From the NCBI RefSeq assembly GCF_040932435.1, contig NZ_JBFQGA010000001.1, positions 434,001 through 498,000 on the forward strand: a DNA stretch of 64,000 nucleotides. Direction: 5' to 3'. Made by a program: the position numbers and the translations under genes. This DNA comes from Kluyvera sp040932435 (GTDB taxonomy: Bacteria > Pseudomonadota > Gammaproteobacteria > Enterobacterales > Enterobacteriaceae). Shown in pieces: positions 25,420-34,582 of this stretch (position 1 is the first letter of the stretch; the number at the start of each line of letters is the position of its first letter). The notes beneath the pieces are model-generated. The model searched no databases and was not told the DNA's origin. It worked only from the letters and a program-made list of their open reading frames with translations.

Positions 25420-26109
25420 ATGAAATCGCTGCTTTTCTCGACTGCCATATTGTTGCTTCTTTCACCGCCCGCTGCACTCGGAAATGAAAAATCGGCCACT
25501 GACGTCGATTATTTCCAGCGGATCAGCTTTCATTCTCCAAGCATGCCGGGCTACCGCACGGCAGAAATACTGTCGTCAGGATTTGTTGGCGCAACGGTAA
25601 CAATGAGCAGCAACAGTAAGTTTCTCAATCTCAATGATCTGACATTTCGCGCTAGCCGTAATTGGCTTGAGATAAAACCTCATCATGAGGGCAGAGTTAC
25701 GCTGAAAATGATAAGACAGCCGAAAGCGAATGAACGGGCCAATACGCTGGTGGCACACAATCGTAAAACGGGACGAACGCAGACTTTTTCTTTTCACGTG
25801 AAAACGTGGGTGACGGGAGACGGCATTATCGATGCCAACGCCTCTTCGGCGCGTCAACACTGCGAACGTCTTGGCGGTAACTTGTTAACGACTCAGGCGT
25901 TCAGAACGTTTTCACGGCAATGGTTTGGCCTTAGCAGCGGCAATTTACGAGAAATGTACCCTGGGGCAACGCTATTTAATGAACAGGCGCAAGCGGGAGG
26001 CAGTTTTTGGGTTCATGAGGGAAAAGCGGTCTACCTCCATACGGGGATAAAAAGTCATAGTCGTATCGTCAATACACTTTGCCAGCATTCATATCCGCCA
26101 CCAAACTAA
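25420..26109 (+). CDS. Secreted hypothetical protein, intimin-like C-terminus?
   Basis: A 229-residue protein with a signal peptide (cleavage near residue 21, ALGN). The middle (about 40-125) looks like an Ig-like beta domain. The last 95 residues, with two cysteines in SSARQHCERLGG and NTLCQHSY and a central tryptophan, recall the C-type-lectin-like end of intimin/invasin proteins. This is a weak pattern match. There is no membrane anchor, so the protein is periplasmic or released. It is followed after 176 bp by a phosphoethanolamine transferase gene on the same strand. Confidence 0.5.
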   Translation: MKSLLFSTAILLLLSPPAALGNEKSATDVDYFQRISFHSPSMPGYRTAEILSSGFVGATVTMSSNSKFLNLNDLTFRASRNWLEIKPHHEGRVTLKMIRQPKANERANTLVAHNRKTGRTQTFSFHVKTWVTGDGIIDANASSARQHCERLGGNLLTTQAFRTFSRQWFGLSSGNLREMYPGATLFNEQAQAGGSFWVHEGKAVYLHTGIKSHSRIVNTLCQHSYPPPN

Positions 26110-26285
26110 TATCCATGAAAATAATATGGCTGCTAATTTTAATGAATGGGATTATTTCTTTTCCATCGCAAAAACGGTGATAAAACTACCATTTATAAGG
26201 TTTTTTGCTAAGAAAATTCCCAATCGGTTGATGATGAATTGCTCTGGGAGTACAATCCGCCGCTCGCAGCAATTCACTATCAAAT

Positions 26286-27815
26286 ATGTCTACTCAATAT
26301 AAAAAAAACGCTATCGTTATTTTTTTCTTCACAGCGCTGTATCTCTACTCACGTTTTTTATTACGTGCTACTGGAGATGGGCATCCGCAAATTGTTAATG
26401 TCCTGTTATTATGTGGTCTGTGTTCTTTCCTATTTACGTCGAAAAGAACATTTATTTTCGCGATCCCCTTTTTTATACTCCTGACGCTGTATGCACCTAT
26501 CGGTCTGACATATGGCTATCCGACCTACCAATATGTCACATCATTATCGGCAACCTCTGTTGGTGAATCATTGGAATTTTTCCGATTAATTCCAGTTAAG
26601 GCATATGTTTATACGTTGCTACTGCTGGTGGCGCCTTTTGTCCTTCATCGTATTGCATTGCGGTTTAGCATCAAGCCTTGCAGTAACAAGCTGTTCGTTG
26701 TGTGTTTTGCCGTGCTCTCATTTTTCTCGTCTGGGGCTTTCTTATTTTTGAATGAAACGAAAGCATCGGTAGAGAAGGTCAATAAAGAAAACCGTGAGCT
26801 CGACAGTTATGTGAACACAAATGATTGGCTTGGCGCGAAGCAAACGGATAAAACGCAATATGATGACTATTATCTGGTGATTGGTGAAAGCGCGCGGCGT
26901 GACTACTTTCATGCCTACGGCTATCCGGTAAAAAACACGCCGTTCCTCGATTCAACCAAGGGCGTCATTGTCAACGGCATGGAATCAGCAGGGACTTACA
27001 CCATTGGCTCGTTACGGCTCATGCTCACGCTGGCAAATACCAATACGTGGGAACCCAATTATAATCGCAATTTAATTGGCCTAGCGAATAAGGCCGGGTT
27101 TAGCACCTATTGGATCTCAAACCAAGGGCAGTTTGGCAAATGGGATACACCAATATCGGCGATTGCGAAAAAAAGCGATAAGAGCTATTTCACCAAATTC
27201 CAGGGATATAATGAGCTGAATGTCTCAGATTTTGTTTTGCTGAGAACCCTCAAGCCAATTATCAAGCGCAGCACCGCGAAACGACGGTTGTTTGTGATTC
27301 ATACGATGGGCTCTCATCCGCATGCTTGCGATCGTATCAAAGACATGAAAAACCCGATTACTGTGACCAATAAGGCTGACTCTTACATTGCCTGCTATGT
27401 GTCCAGCATCAAACAAACTGATAAATTCCTAGAAGATCTGCATACCGTTATTTCACGTAATAGTCATGGGCGCAGTTTTTCAATGATCTATTTTTCCGAT
27501 CATGGCATGGCGCATCGTGATATTGACGGCGTGATTCAGCTTAATAACAGTTATGTCAGCCGATATCACCATGATATTCCACTCGTCAAAATTTCATCGG
27601 ACGATCGTGAACGAAAAGTTGTTACTTCTCAAAAATCGGGATTAATGTTTGTGAATGGTTTGGCGAACTGGATGGGAATTCATGCTGAACAAATCCAGCC
27701 CTACGATCTCTTCGACGGTGTTCCAGACAGTAACGACTTCGGCTTAAGCCTGAAGCCGTACAAAGTTGACGATCCCGCCATTGATATTTCCGCTGCGATA
27801 TCCTCGCCGGACTAA
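26286..27815 (+). CDS. Phosphoethanolamine transferase (CptA/OpgE-like)
   Basis: A 509-residue inner membrane enzyme: about four to five N-terminal helices (to residue 165) and a periplasmic sulfatase-type domain. Visible catalytic features are VIGESARRD near residue 199, a nucleophile threonine around SAGTYTIGS, and IYFSDHG. Such enzymes move phosphoethanolamine from phosphatidylethanolamine to lipid A, LPS core or periplasmic glucans. The sequence resembles OpgE and CptA more than EptA, judging by memory of those proteins; the acceptor is unknown. No ribosome site is clear before the ATG at 26286. Confidence 0.8.
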   Translation: MSTQYKKNAIVIFFFTALYLYSRFLLRATGDGHPQIVNVLLLCGLCSFLFTSKRTFIFAIPFFILLTLYAPIGLTYGYPTYQYVTSLSATSVGESLEFFRLIPVKAYVYTLLLLVAPFVLHRIALRFSIKPCSNKLFVVCFAVLSFFSSGAFLFLNETKASVEKVNKENRELDSYVNTNDWLGAKQTDKTQYDDYYLVIGESARRDYFHAYGYPVKNTPFLDSTKGVIVNGMESAGTYTIGSLRLMLTLANTNTWEPNYNRNLIGLANKAGFSTYWISNQGQFGKWDTPISAIAKKSDKSYFTKFQGYNELNVSDFVLLRTLKPIIKRSTAKRRLFVIHTMGSHPHACDRIKDMKNPITVTNKADSYIACYVSSIKQTDKFLEDLHTVISRNSHGRSFSMIYFSDHGMAHRDIDGVIQLNNSYVSRYHHDIPLVKISSDDRERKVVTSQKSGLMFVNGLANWMGIHAEQIQPYDLFDGVPDSNDFGLSLKPYKVDDPAIDISAAISSPD

Positions 27816-27835
27816 GACCGCATCAAACGATAAGA

Positions 27836-27863
27836 AACGCATGCTCCGGTTGGAGCATGCGTT
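27836..27863. terminator. Perfect 12-bp hairpin after the transferase gene
   Basis: AACGCATGCTCC, GGTT, GGAGCATGCGTT. No T-run follows, so it may be a weak or Rho-assisted terminator. Confidence 0.6.
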
Positions 27864-28281
27864 GGCGCTCCACATTCTCCAGCAAGCCATCCTCGGCATT
27901 CATAAACAGAAATTAACCTCAAAACGATAGCGCGGATGTTTTGTCCAGATGCAAGTTCGTTCTGAAAATTTGAAGCAGAAATGACGGCTGATGACCACTA
28001 ATCAGAAGTGAAGATATGTTTCAAATATGCATTTTTTCTTTAGTTAATTCTTGCAATCAATATTGTTGGCGTGCTGAATTATTAATCAATAAAAAGTAAC
28101 TCATGTTATTATGTTGCCTTATATCATTGATTTTAAATGACAATATTTTTTATCTAAAGTTATGTAAGCGAAGTGTAAATTAATCTATGGTGTGATCTTG
28201 ACCATTATTTGGGCTGTTTGAAGAGCTTTTTACTTGAGCCGCGTCACGTCGTTCTGTCTCACTCACCTTTGAAATAAATCT
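27864..28281. other. AT-rich upstream region of kdgM
   Basis: No gene. The sequence becomes very AT-rich from 28010 and leads into the regulatory block before kdgM. A GTCACGTC stretch near 28243 also occurs in front of the second kdgM gene. Confidence 0.4.
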
Positions 28282-28357
28282 TTACGATCTCGATCACTAA
28301 AATAACCTTCTTTAAAAAATAAAATGCAGTTTCATAAAAATGAAACATGATTCCAAT
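28282..28357 (+). promoter_or_regulatory. kdgM promoter: CRP-like site and two KdgR-like boxes
   Basis: A 22-bp block at 28282-28303, containing ACGATCTCGATCAC, fits a CRP site loosely (TACGA-N6-TCACT) and is identical in the second kdgM promoter. AAAATGCAGTTTC (28321) matches the 13-nt KdgR pattern RAAAYRNYRTTTY at 12 of 13, and GAAACATGATTCC (28342) at 11 of 13. Distances to the ATG (89 and 29 bp) equal those at the second kdgM. Confidence 0.65.
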
Positions 28358-28370
28358 TGAGGGTTATTGA

Positions 28371-29066
28371 ATGTTTAAAAAATCTCTGGTCATGATGGCT
28401 TTATGCGGCGCGTCTTTTGCTGCATCCGCAGTAACTGTTGATTTACGTCATGAATTTATTGATGGCGGTAAAACAGATAAAACTAACGCCGACCGTGTTT
28501 CGGTCTCTCACCGTTTTGCAAATGGCTTTGGTTTCTCGGTTGAAGCGAAGTGGAAATCCGGTGGTGATAATACCGATAAGCCGTATGCAGACTTTATTGG
28601 TAATGGTCATGAAGAGTCGATTAGCTACCAGTATAAGTTCAACAAAAACTTCTCTGTGCAGCCTGGCTTTAACATCGAAAGTAACGACAGCCGTTCTATC
28701 TATAAGCCAAACCTGCGCGTGCAATATAGCTTTGATAATGGCTTCTATGTGGCCGCGCGTTATCGTTACGACTACACCCGTTACCCATCTAATGCCAATA
28801 AAGATGATGACAAAGTCAACCGTGGTGATGCATGGGCGGGCTACGTATTCGGTGACTGGCGTACCGAGTTGAATTACGTTTATGCGCGCAGTACGGAAGG
28901 TAACGACCGTAACAACAGCAAGCCGTATTCTCAGGAATACAACGTGAAAGTGGCGTATAAAATCGACAAAAACTGGGCACCGTATGGTGAAGTGGGCAAC
29001 GTGGGCGTCAGCGACCGTGATGACCGCCAGACCCGTTTCCGTGTTGGTGTAGCTTACTCCTTCTAA
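28371..29066 (+). CDS. kdgM: Oligogalacturonate-specific porin KdgM, copy 1
   Basis: A 231-residue outer membrane protein with a 20-residue signal peptide ending in ASA. The mature protein starts VTVDLRHEFID and runs as alternating polar/nonpolar strands to the final aromatic YSF, as expected for the small 12-strand KdgM barrel. KdgM lets acidic pectin oligomers pass the outer membrane. The second copy at 43733 is closely related. GAGGG lies nine bases before the ATG. It stands 15 kb from the pectin cluster but has the same promoter plan. Confidence 0.9.
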   Translation: MFKKSLVMMALCGASFAASAVTVDLRHEFIDGGKTDKTNADRVSVSHRFANGFGFSVEAKWKSGGDNTDKPYADFIGNGHEESISYQYKFNKNFSVQPGFNIESNDSRSIYKPNLRVQYSFDNGFYVAARYRYDYTRYPSNANKDDDKVNRGDAWAGYVFGDWRTELNYVYARSTEGNDRNNSKPYSQEYNVKVAYKIDKNWAPYGEVGNVGVSDRDDRQTRFRVGVAYSF

Positions 29067-29087
29067 TCCCATCCGTTTTTGGAGCTT

Positions 29088-29112
29088 CCCCGGCGAACTT
29101 GCCGGGGTTCTC
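29088..29112 (+). terminator. Terminator of kdgM copy 1
   Basis: CCCCGGC, GAACTT loop, GCCGGGG, then TTCTCTCC; it lies 21 bp behind the stop codon. Confidence 0.7.
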
Positions 29113-29220
29113 TCCCTTCTACCTTGCGATAAATCACAAATAATATTTTTAATATTACGACGCAGTTGTGTCGCTCTTACTCGAAGTCATCTGTTTTCAT
29201 CTTCTCGAAGAGGTTTGTGT

Positions 29221-29754
29221 ATGGGTAGCGCTACGATTGTTTTATTACTTCTCATCTTCTGTTTTCTGCTCTTGGGCTGCGGATGGTTTCTCATCATGCG
29301 CACCGAAATGAAAATAGAGAAAAAAATGCTGAATGAATTTGAGCTAAAACGCGAGGAGGAAAAACATCAGAAAACGCTGCAGAAATATGAAGAACTGTTA
29401 GCCATGGAAATTGAGTGGCACACTCACCGTATCGCCAGCATTAATTTCTTTATCGCCAAGATAAAGAAAAAGCAGGATGCGGAATACCGCGGCACGAAAG
29501 CGAGCATCAATGGCGATAACACCCACCTGCACTCAAAGATTAAGGCGCTAATTTTCATCTATTTCCCACATTTACAAGATGACTATGCCCGTCTGTGCAA
29601 GACCGCGGACTGTACGGTCTATTTTGACTACCTCTATGGACGTTCAAGTGACGGCCAGCGTGTGATTACCGAGCTCAACGATAAGCTACAGAAGTTTTCA
29701 GCTCAGTCCACCGAGTTTCAAAAGCGAATTCGCAACGAGGTGACGGTGAAATGA
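29221..29754 (+). CDS. Membrane-anchored coiled-coil hypothetical protein
   Basis: About 177 residues from the ATG at 29221, with GAGG eight bases upstream. One hydrophobic helix (residues 4-25) is followed by a charged helical stretch (about 28-90, MKIEKKMLNEFELKREEEKH...) likely to form a coiled coil. The C-terminal part has a region around ALIFIYFPHLQDDYARL and two cysteines. I do not recognise it. A single-pass inner membrane protein with its coiled coil in the cytoplasm is the likely form. Confidence 0.6.
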   Translation: MGSATIVLLLLIFCFLLLGCGWFLIMRTEMKIEKKMLNEFELKREEEKHQKTLQKYEELLAMEIEWHTHRIASINFFIAKIKKKQDAEYRGTKASINGDNTHLHSKIKALIFIYFPHLQDDYARLCKTADCTVYFDYLYGRSSDGQRVITELNDKLQKFSAQSTEFQKRIRNEVTVK

Positions 29755-29822
29755 TTGACGATTTTCATCGGCGGGAGGTCTATGCTTAGTCTCGAACATA
29801 TATAAAAAATAGAGGCAATGTC

Positions 29823-30059
29823 ATGGATAAGGAACTACAGGATGCGGGTTTTCGCGTCTATACCGGGGAGAAGATTGACGTCTACTTCAATACGTCAATT
29901 TGTCAGCACTCCGGCAACTGCGTGCGCGGCAGCAGTAAGCTGTTCAACCTGAAACGTAAACCGTGGATTATCCCGGATGAAGTTGACGTTGCCACAGTGG
30001 TGCGCGTGATTGATACCTGCCCGAGCGGGGCACTTAAATACCGTCAGCATAATAAGTGA
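29823..30059 (+). CDS. yjdI: YjdI family Fe-S protein
   Basis: A 78-residue protein close to E. coli YjdI (76 aa), with CQHSGNC near the middle and CPSG near the end, the cysteine set of a small iron-sulfur domain. It stands six bases ahead of yjdJ, as in E. coli. Its physiological role is not known. Confidence 0.9.
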   Translation: MDKELQDAGFRVYTGEKIDVYFNTSICQHSGNCVRGSSKLFNLKRKPWIIPDEVDVATVVRVIDTCPSGALKYRQHNK

Positions 30060-30065
30060 GAACCT

Positions 30066-30338
30066 ATGGAAATTCTTGAAGGCCATAACAAGTTTTACGT
30101 CAATGACGCAGACGGTAACCAGGTTGCCGAGATTGTGTTCGTCCCGACCGGAGAGCATCTGAGCATCATTGAGCATACCGATGTCGATGAAAGCCTGAAA
30201 GGACAGGGCGTGGGCAAAAAACTGGTGGCAAAAGTGGTGGCGAAGATGCGTCAAGAGCAGCGTAAAATTATCCCACTGTGTCCGTTCGCCAAGCACGAGT
30301 TTGATAACACTCGCGAATACGACGATATTCGCGCCTGA
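30066..30338 (+). CDS. yjdJ: YjdJ family GNAT-like acetyltransferase
   Basis: A 90-residue minimal GNAT-fold protein matching E. coli YjdJ end to end (EHTDVDESLKGQGVGKKLVAKVV, PLCPFAKHEF). The GQGVGKKL segment is the acetyl-CoA phosphate-binding loop. It is probably cotranscribed with yjdI. No substrate is known. Confidence 0.9.
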   Translation: MEILEGHNKFYVNDADGNQVAEIVFVPTGEHLSIIEHTDVDESLKGQGVGKKLVAKVVAKMRQEQRKIIPLCPFAKHEFDNTREYDDIRA

Positions 30339-30373
30339 ATCTCTGCGCCAGCGTTGGCTGGCGCAGCTTATTA

Positions 30374-30985
30374 TTAGCGGATTTGTTCAATCAGCAGCAG
30401 CGCCGCAATGAACACCATTAACCCTCCCGATATTCGGCTGACCGTTTTGGCCGCCTGTGGACGGCTCGCCAGCAGCGCCCGTGAACCATAACCCACCAGT
30501 AAATAGATAATTGTGCAGGTAATAAGATGCATCAGCCCGAGCGCCGACATTTGCATCGCTACCGGCCACTGACCGTGGGGATCGGTAAACTGGGGCAGTA
30601 ACGCCAAAAACAGAAGAAACACCTTTGGATTTAGCCCGCTGATACACAATCCTTTCAACGCCCACCGATCCCAGCCGCCGTTTAGCTGCACAGCGCTAGA
30701 AACCGTCGCCGGGTGGCGCAGAAGCGAAATGCCGAGCCACAGAAGATAACATGCCCCCAGCAGCGTAATTGCCGACAGCGCAAGCGGATGTCCGGCAATC
30801 AACACGCCTAAGCCTGCAACGACCACAAACGTAGCCAGCAGATGGCCCGACATCAGCCCCGCTACGGCTGGCACAATGCTCCTTCCGTGGATCCCCGCGC
30901 TAATGGTGTAAGCCCAATCCGCGCCGGGGGTCATAATCAGTAGAAATGAAACCAGCCAGAATCCCATCACCAGACTCATTTCCAT
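30374..30985 (-). CDS. LysE/RhtB-family amino acid exporter
   Basis: A 203-residue inner membrane protein with about six helices. The family motif near the N-terminus, LIMTPGADWAYTISAG (the TPGP-type motif), and the central GLNPKVFLLFLALLPQF are typical of RhtB/LysE exporters. The substrate, probably an amino acid or a homoserine-like compound, cannot be told. It is divergent from an Lrp-type regulator gene 139 bp away, which probably controls it. Confidence 0.85.
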   Translation of the reverse strand: MEMSLVMGFWLVSFLLIMTPGADWAYTISAGIHGRSIVPAVAGLMSGHLLATFVVVAGLGVLIAGHPLALSAITLLGACYLLWLGISLLRHPATVSSAVQLNGGWDRWALKGLCISGLNPKVFLLFLALLPQFTDPHGQWPVAMQMSALGLMHLITCTIIYLLVGYGSRALLASRPQAAKTVSRISGGLMVFIAALLLIEQIR

Positions 30986-31124
30986 TATCTATATACTCCC
31001 TTATCTTTCATCACGTTGCCCACAGTGTTTCCCATATTTAGATAACGAAAGAATATCGGGAATACAGCGCAATGAGCTTTCAATGTTATGCTGAAAGCCG
31101 GTGTAAAATGAGAGAATCTTCTAA

Positions 31125-31589
31125 ATGGATAGCATTGACAGAAAAATTCTTGCTGAGCTGCAGGCGGATGGGCGCTTATCTATTACCGAGCTGGCAGAGC
31201 GGGTCAATTTAAGCCTTTCTCCGTGCCATCGCCGCTTACGGGCGCTGGAACAAGAAGGGGTTATCGCTGGCTATCGTGCCAACCTCGACCCGGGCAAAAT
31301 GGGCTTTAATTTTGTCGCTTTGGTTTTTGCCACCCTAAAAGAGGGGGATAAAAAAGCGGTCAGCGCGTTTGAAGAAGCGGTAGAAGAGATCCCGCAAATT
31401 GTGCTGGCCCAACGACTGTTTGGCGATCCAGACTATTTAATGCAGGTGGTAACGCGCGATCTGCCCGCATTCCAGAAGCTTTACGATCAGAAGCTGTCGG
31501 CGATGCCGGGCGTACAGCATCTGCGTTCGACGTTGGTGATGAAAACGGTGGTCCAAGACCGTCCGTTCCCCCTAGAAACCCTAAAATAA
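31125..31589 (+). CDS. Lrp/AsnC-family regulator
   Basis: A 154-residue regulator with the N-terminal helix-turn-helix (DRKILAELQADGRLSITELAERVNLSLSPCHRRLRALE) and the C-terminal RAM ligand domain ending in TLVMKTV. Length and pattern are those of single-target Lrp paralogs. The divergent exporter gene suggests it senses the exported amino acid. The gene is followed by the fluoride riboswitch of the next unit. Confidence 0.88.
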   Translation: MDSIDRKILAELQADGRLSITELAERVNLSLSPCHRRLRALEQEGVIAGYRANLDPGKMGFNFVALVFATLKEGDKKAVSAFEEAVEEIPQIVLAQRLFGDPDYLMQVVTRDLPAFQKLYDQKLSAMPGVQHLRSTLVMKTVVQDRPFPLETLK

Positions 31590-31635
31590 ACGCCTGACGG
31601 ACTGTTAGCTGAAACGGTTCGTGTGCTAACATTCT

Positions 31636-31715
31636 CCCACAGGGGATGGCATACCCCCTTGAACCGCCGTGTGGCTGATGATGCCTGTTTATATTCCTGG
31701 ACCGGGAATGAACAG
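31636..31715 (+). ncRNA. Fluoride riboswitch (crcB motif) with expression hairpin
   Basis: CACAGGGGATGGCATACCCC, then TTGAACCGCC, GTGTGG and CTGATGATGCCTG follow the crcB-motif consensus (GGnGATGG...AACCGC...CTGATGATGCCT). The switch binds fluoride. Behind it GCCTGTT (31681-31687) can pair with AACAGGC (31709-31715), around ATTCC/GGAAT, so the final aptamer strand competes with a second hairpin. No T-run follows, so the output may be at translation or by another route. Confidence 0.92.
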
Positions 31716-31764
31716 GCACACCTCGACCGCGTCCAGGATGATTAATTCATCTAAGGATGCGTCA

Positions 31765-33084
31765 ATGTTCTTCGAAGACTTCGCCCGTAAAAATACGCTT
31801 TTCTTTATTCTACAATGGCTGCTGCTGGCCTTGGTGATTGCCGTTTTAGTCGGCTCAGCCTCTGCACTCTTTCTCTTCTCGCTCGATTGGGCAACCGCAA
31901 CTCGTCTGCAACATCATTGGTTAATCTGGCTGCTGCCGTTTGCCGGCTTTGCCGTGGGGTGGGTATATCTGCGATTTGGCCGGGATGTTGAGGCGGGCAA
32001 TAACCTGATCCTCGAAGAGGTGCACAGCCCGGCAAAGGTTATCCCGCTGCGAATGGCGCCGCTGGTGTTTTTGGGCACGGTGATTTCGCATCTCTTCGGC
32101 GCATCGGTGGGACGTGAAGGCACGGCGGTACAAATGGGGGCCTCACTTGCCGACCAGTTTACCTCGATGCTCAAGCTGAACGACGAGGCGCGGCGAATGG
32201 TGCTGATGACAGGCGTCAGCGCGGGTTTTTCCTCGGTGTTTGGCACACCGCTTGCCGGGGCGATTTTTGGTCTTGAGGTAATGGCGCTCGGGCGCATGCG
32301 TTACACCGCCATTTTCCCCTGTCTGCTGGCGGCGATTGTCGCAGACCAAGTTGGGCTGATGTGGGGCGTTCACCATACTCATTATGCGATGTCGATTATT
32401 CCGCAGATGTCGGTATGGACGCTGGGCGCGGTGATCATTGCCGGCTGCTGTTTTGGCCTTGCTGCGCGTGTCTTTGCCCAAGCAACACATCTGATTAGCG
32501 GCGTCATGAAAACCCACGTGGCGTATCCGCCGCTACGGCCATTCATTGGTGGGGTGATTGTTGTCACGGCGGTCTATCTGTTGCACGCCGATCGCTATAT
32601 CGGCCTTGGTATCCCGGTGATTGTCGATGCATTCCAGCACCCGCTGGCTCCGTGGGATTTTCTCGGCAAACTGGCGTTTACCGTCACCTCTTTGGGCAGC
32701 GGTTTTAAAGGTGGAGAGGTCACGCCGCTGTTCTACGTCGGCGCGACGCTGGGCAATGCGCTCGCTCCGCTGCTGCATCTGCCGTTCGCCTTTCTTGCCG
32801 GAATCGGCTTTGTGGCGATTTTTGCCGGAGCGGCCAACACGCCTATCGCATCAACTCTGATGGCGATTGAACTCTTCGGTGCCGATATCGGCATTTACGC
32901 TGCGATGGGCTGCGTGGTGGCTTATCTGGTGTCAGGCTACACCGGCATCTACCGTTCTCAGCGTATTGCCTGCCTGAAACATGGCCTTGTCCCGCAGGGG
33001 ATGAAACTGGCAGAACTTCCGGCTTGGCAGCGCGAGCAGGCTCAAGCTGCCGCACGGCATGGCGAGGTGAAAACGGATAGCTAA
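31765..33084 (+). CDS. CLC-F type fluoride/proton antiporter
   Basis: A 439-residue CLC-family membrane protein. It has GREGTAVQMG where chloride CLCs have GREGP, and GNNLIL in place of the GSGIP chloride motif; both are marks of the fluoride-specific CLC-F branch. It lies 50 bp behind a fluoride riboswitch, which supports fluoride export as its job. The start at 31765 is set by AAGGA eight bases upstream; longer in-frame starts run into the riboswitch. Confidence 0.9.
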   Translation: MFFEDFARKNTLFFILQWLLLALVIAVLVGSASALFLFSLDWATATRLQHHWLIWLLPFAGFAVGWVYLRFGRDVEAGNNLILEEVHSPAKVIPLRMAPLVFLGTVISHLFGASVGREGTAVQMGASLADQFTSMLKLNDEARRMVLMTGVSAGFSSVFGTPLAGAIFGLEVMALGRMRYTAIFPCLLAAIVADQVGLMWGVHHTHYAMSIIPQMSVWTLGAVIIAGCCFGLAARVFAQATHLISGVMKTHVAYPPLRPFIGGVIVVTAVYLLHADRYIGLGIPVIVDAFQHPLAPWDFLGKLAFTVTSLGSGFKGGEVTPLFYVGATLGNALAPLLHLPFAFLAGIGFVAIFAGAANTPIASTLMAIELFGADIGIYAAMGCVVAYLVSGYTGIYRSQRIACLKHGLVPQGMKLAELPAWQREQAQAAARHGEVKTDS

Positions 33085-33226
33085 TAACTTATTGTTGTAA
33101 CAGCGCAGATTTCTTATTGCGAAAATGTAAATAACGTACTCAATAATTGTTATTTCAGAATGGCGGCTCATTCTGGCTATCTTGGTTCCAGCCCAAATCC
33201 CGGCAACGAATCAGGAGAAAACCAGA

Positions 33227-34573
33227 ATGAGCAGACAAATCAAGTTAGGTGCTTTTCTTCCCGGCGGCGGCCAGCATATTGCGGCGTGGCGCCACCCGGA
33301 CCAACCCGCCGATGGCGCAACCAGTTTTGAATTCCATAAGCAGCTGGCGCAGACCGCCGAACGCGGCTTATTTGACGCTTACTTCTTGGCCGACGGTCTG
33401 GCGATCCCCGCCTCGGGAGTGACCGATGGTGGCACGGCGAAAGTCGCGGGCTTCGAACCGGTGACCCTGTTTTCCGCGCTGGCCCCGTTAACCAAAAATA
33501 TCGGTTTTATCGCCACCGCCTCTACCACCTACGAAGAACCCTACAACCTGGCGCGCAAATTCGCCTCCTTGGATTTAATATCCGGCGGTCGGGCGGGCTG
33601 GAACGTGGTAACGACCGCGACAGAAGCCGCCGCACACAACTTCAACCTCGATCAACAGCACCCGCATGAGTATCGCTACCAACGTGCCACGGAGCATGTC
33701 GAAGTGGTGAAAAAACTGTGGGATAGCTTCGAAGACGATGCCTTCCTGCGCGATAAAGCTTCTGGTCAGTTCTTCGATAAGAATAAGGTGCACAACACCG
33801 ATCATGTCGGTAAATTCTTTAAGGTTCGTGGGCCGCTGAACATCGCACGTTCTCCGCAGGGCCAGCCGGTGATTGTCCAAGCAGGGCAGTCCGAAAGCGG
33901 TCGCTCGCTGGCAGCCGCCACCGCTGAGGTGATCTTCACCTCGCATCAGCATCTGGAAACCGCGCAGGACTTCTATCGGGATATCAAAAAACGTGCCAGA
34001 GCAGTGGGCCGTAATCCTGAGCATGTTTTGATCATGCCGGGTGTGGCACCGTTTATAGGCCGTACCGAAGAAGAGGCGAAAGAGAAATACCACAAGCTGA
34101 CATCACTTATCGTTGAAGCCGACGGTATTGCGCTGCTGAACGGCCTGGCTGGCGGTGGGATCGATCTGAGCAAATTCGATCCTGATGGCCCGCTGCCACC
34201 GCTGCCGGTCACCGAAGGCATGAAGTCACGCCCTGAGCTGATCCGCCAAATAGCGGATGAAAACAACTTTACCATCCGTCAGCTTTATCAATGGGTGGCG
34301 ACCGCTCGCGGGCACTTCACGGTGATCGGCAGCGCGGAGCAGGTGGCCGATACGCTGCAGGAATGGTTTGAGAATGAAGCGGCGGATGGCTTCAACGTGC
34401 TGCCGCCGTGGTTGCCGGGCGGCTTGGATGATTTCATCGAGCTGGTGGTGCCGATTTTACAAAAACGCGGGCTGTTCCGTACTCAGTATGAAGGCACCAC
34501 GCTGCGTGAAAATCTGGGGCTGCCGTTTGCCAGCAACCGCTACAGCGTCGTTCGCAACGCTAAAGTGGCTTGA
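33227..34573 (+). CDS. FMN-dependent monooxygenase (NtaA/SnaA/DmoA family)
   Basis: A 448-residue member of the bacterial-luciferase-like family, NtaA/SnaA/SoxA/DszA type. Visible blocks are MSRQIKLGAFLPGGGQH at the start, FDAYFLADG, the flavin-site stretch ERFxxYFARKFASLDLISGGRAGWNVVT-like sequence near residue 115, and NVLPPWLPGGLDDF near the end. These enzymes use reduced FMN and O2 to oxidise sulfur or nitrogen compounds. The ABC transporter genes that follow are of the sulfonate/taurine class, so an organosulfur substrate is the likely target. AGGAG lies nine bases before the ATG. Confidence 0.85.
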   Translation: MSRQIKLGAFLPGGGQHIAAWRHPDQPADGATSFEFHKQLAQTAERGLFDAYFLADGLAIPASGVTDGGTAKVAGFEPVTLFSALAPLTKNIGFIATASTTYEEPYNLARKFASLDLISGGRAGWNVVTTATEAAAHNFNLDQQHPHEYRYQRATEHVEVVKKLWDSFEDDAFLRDKASGQFFDKNKVHNTDHVGKFFKVRGPLNIARSPQGQPVIVQAGQSESGRSLAAATAEVIFTSHQHLETAQDFYRDIKKRARAVGRNPEHVLIMPGVAPFIGRTEEEAKEKYHKLTSLIVEADGIALLNGLAGGGIDLSKFDPDGPLPPLPVTEGMKSRPELIRQIADENNFTIRQLYQWVATARGHFTVIGSAEQVADTLQEWFENEAADGFNVLPPWLPGGLDDFIELVVPILQKRGLFRTQYEGTTLRENLGLPFASNRYSVVRNAKVA

Positions 34574-34582
34574 GGAGGTTCT

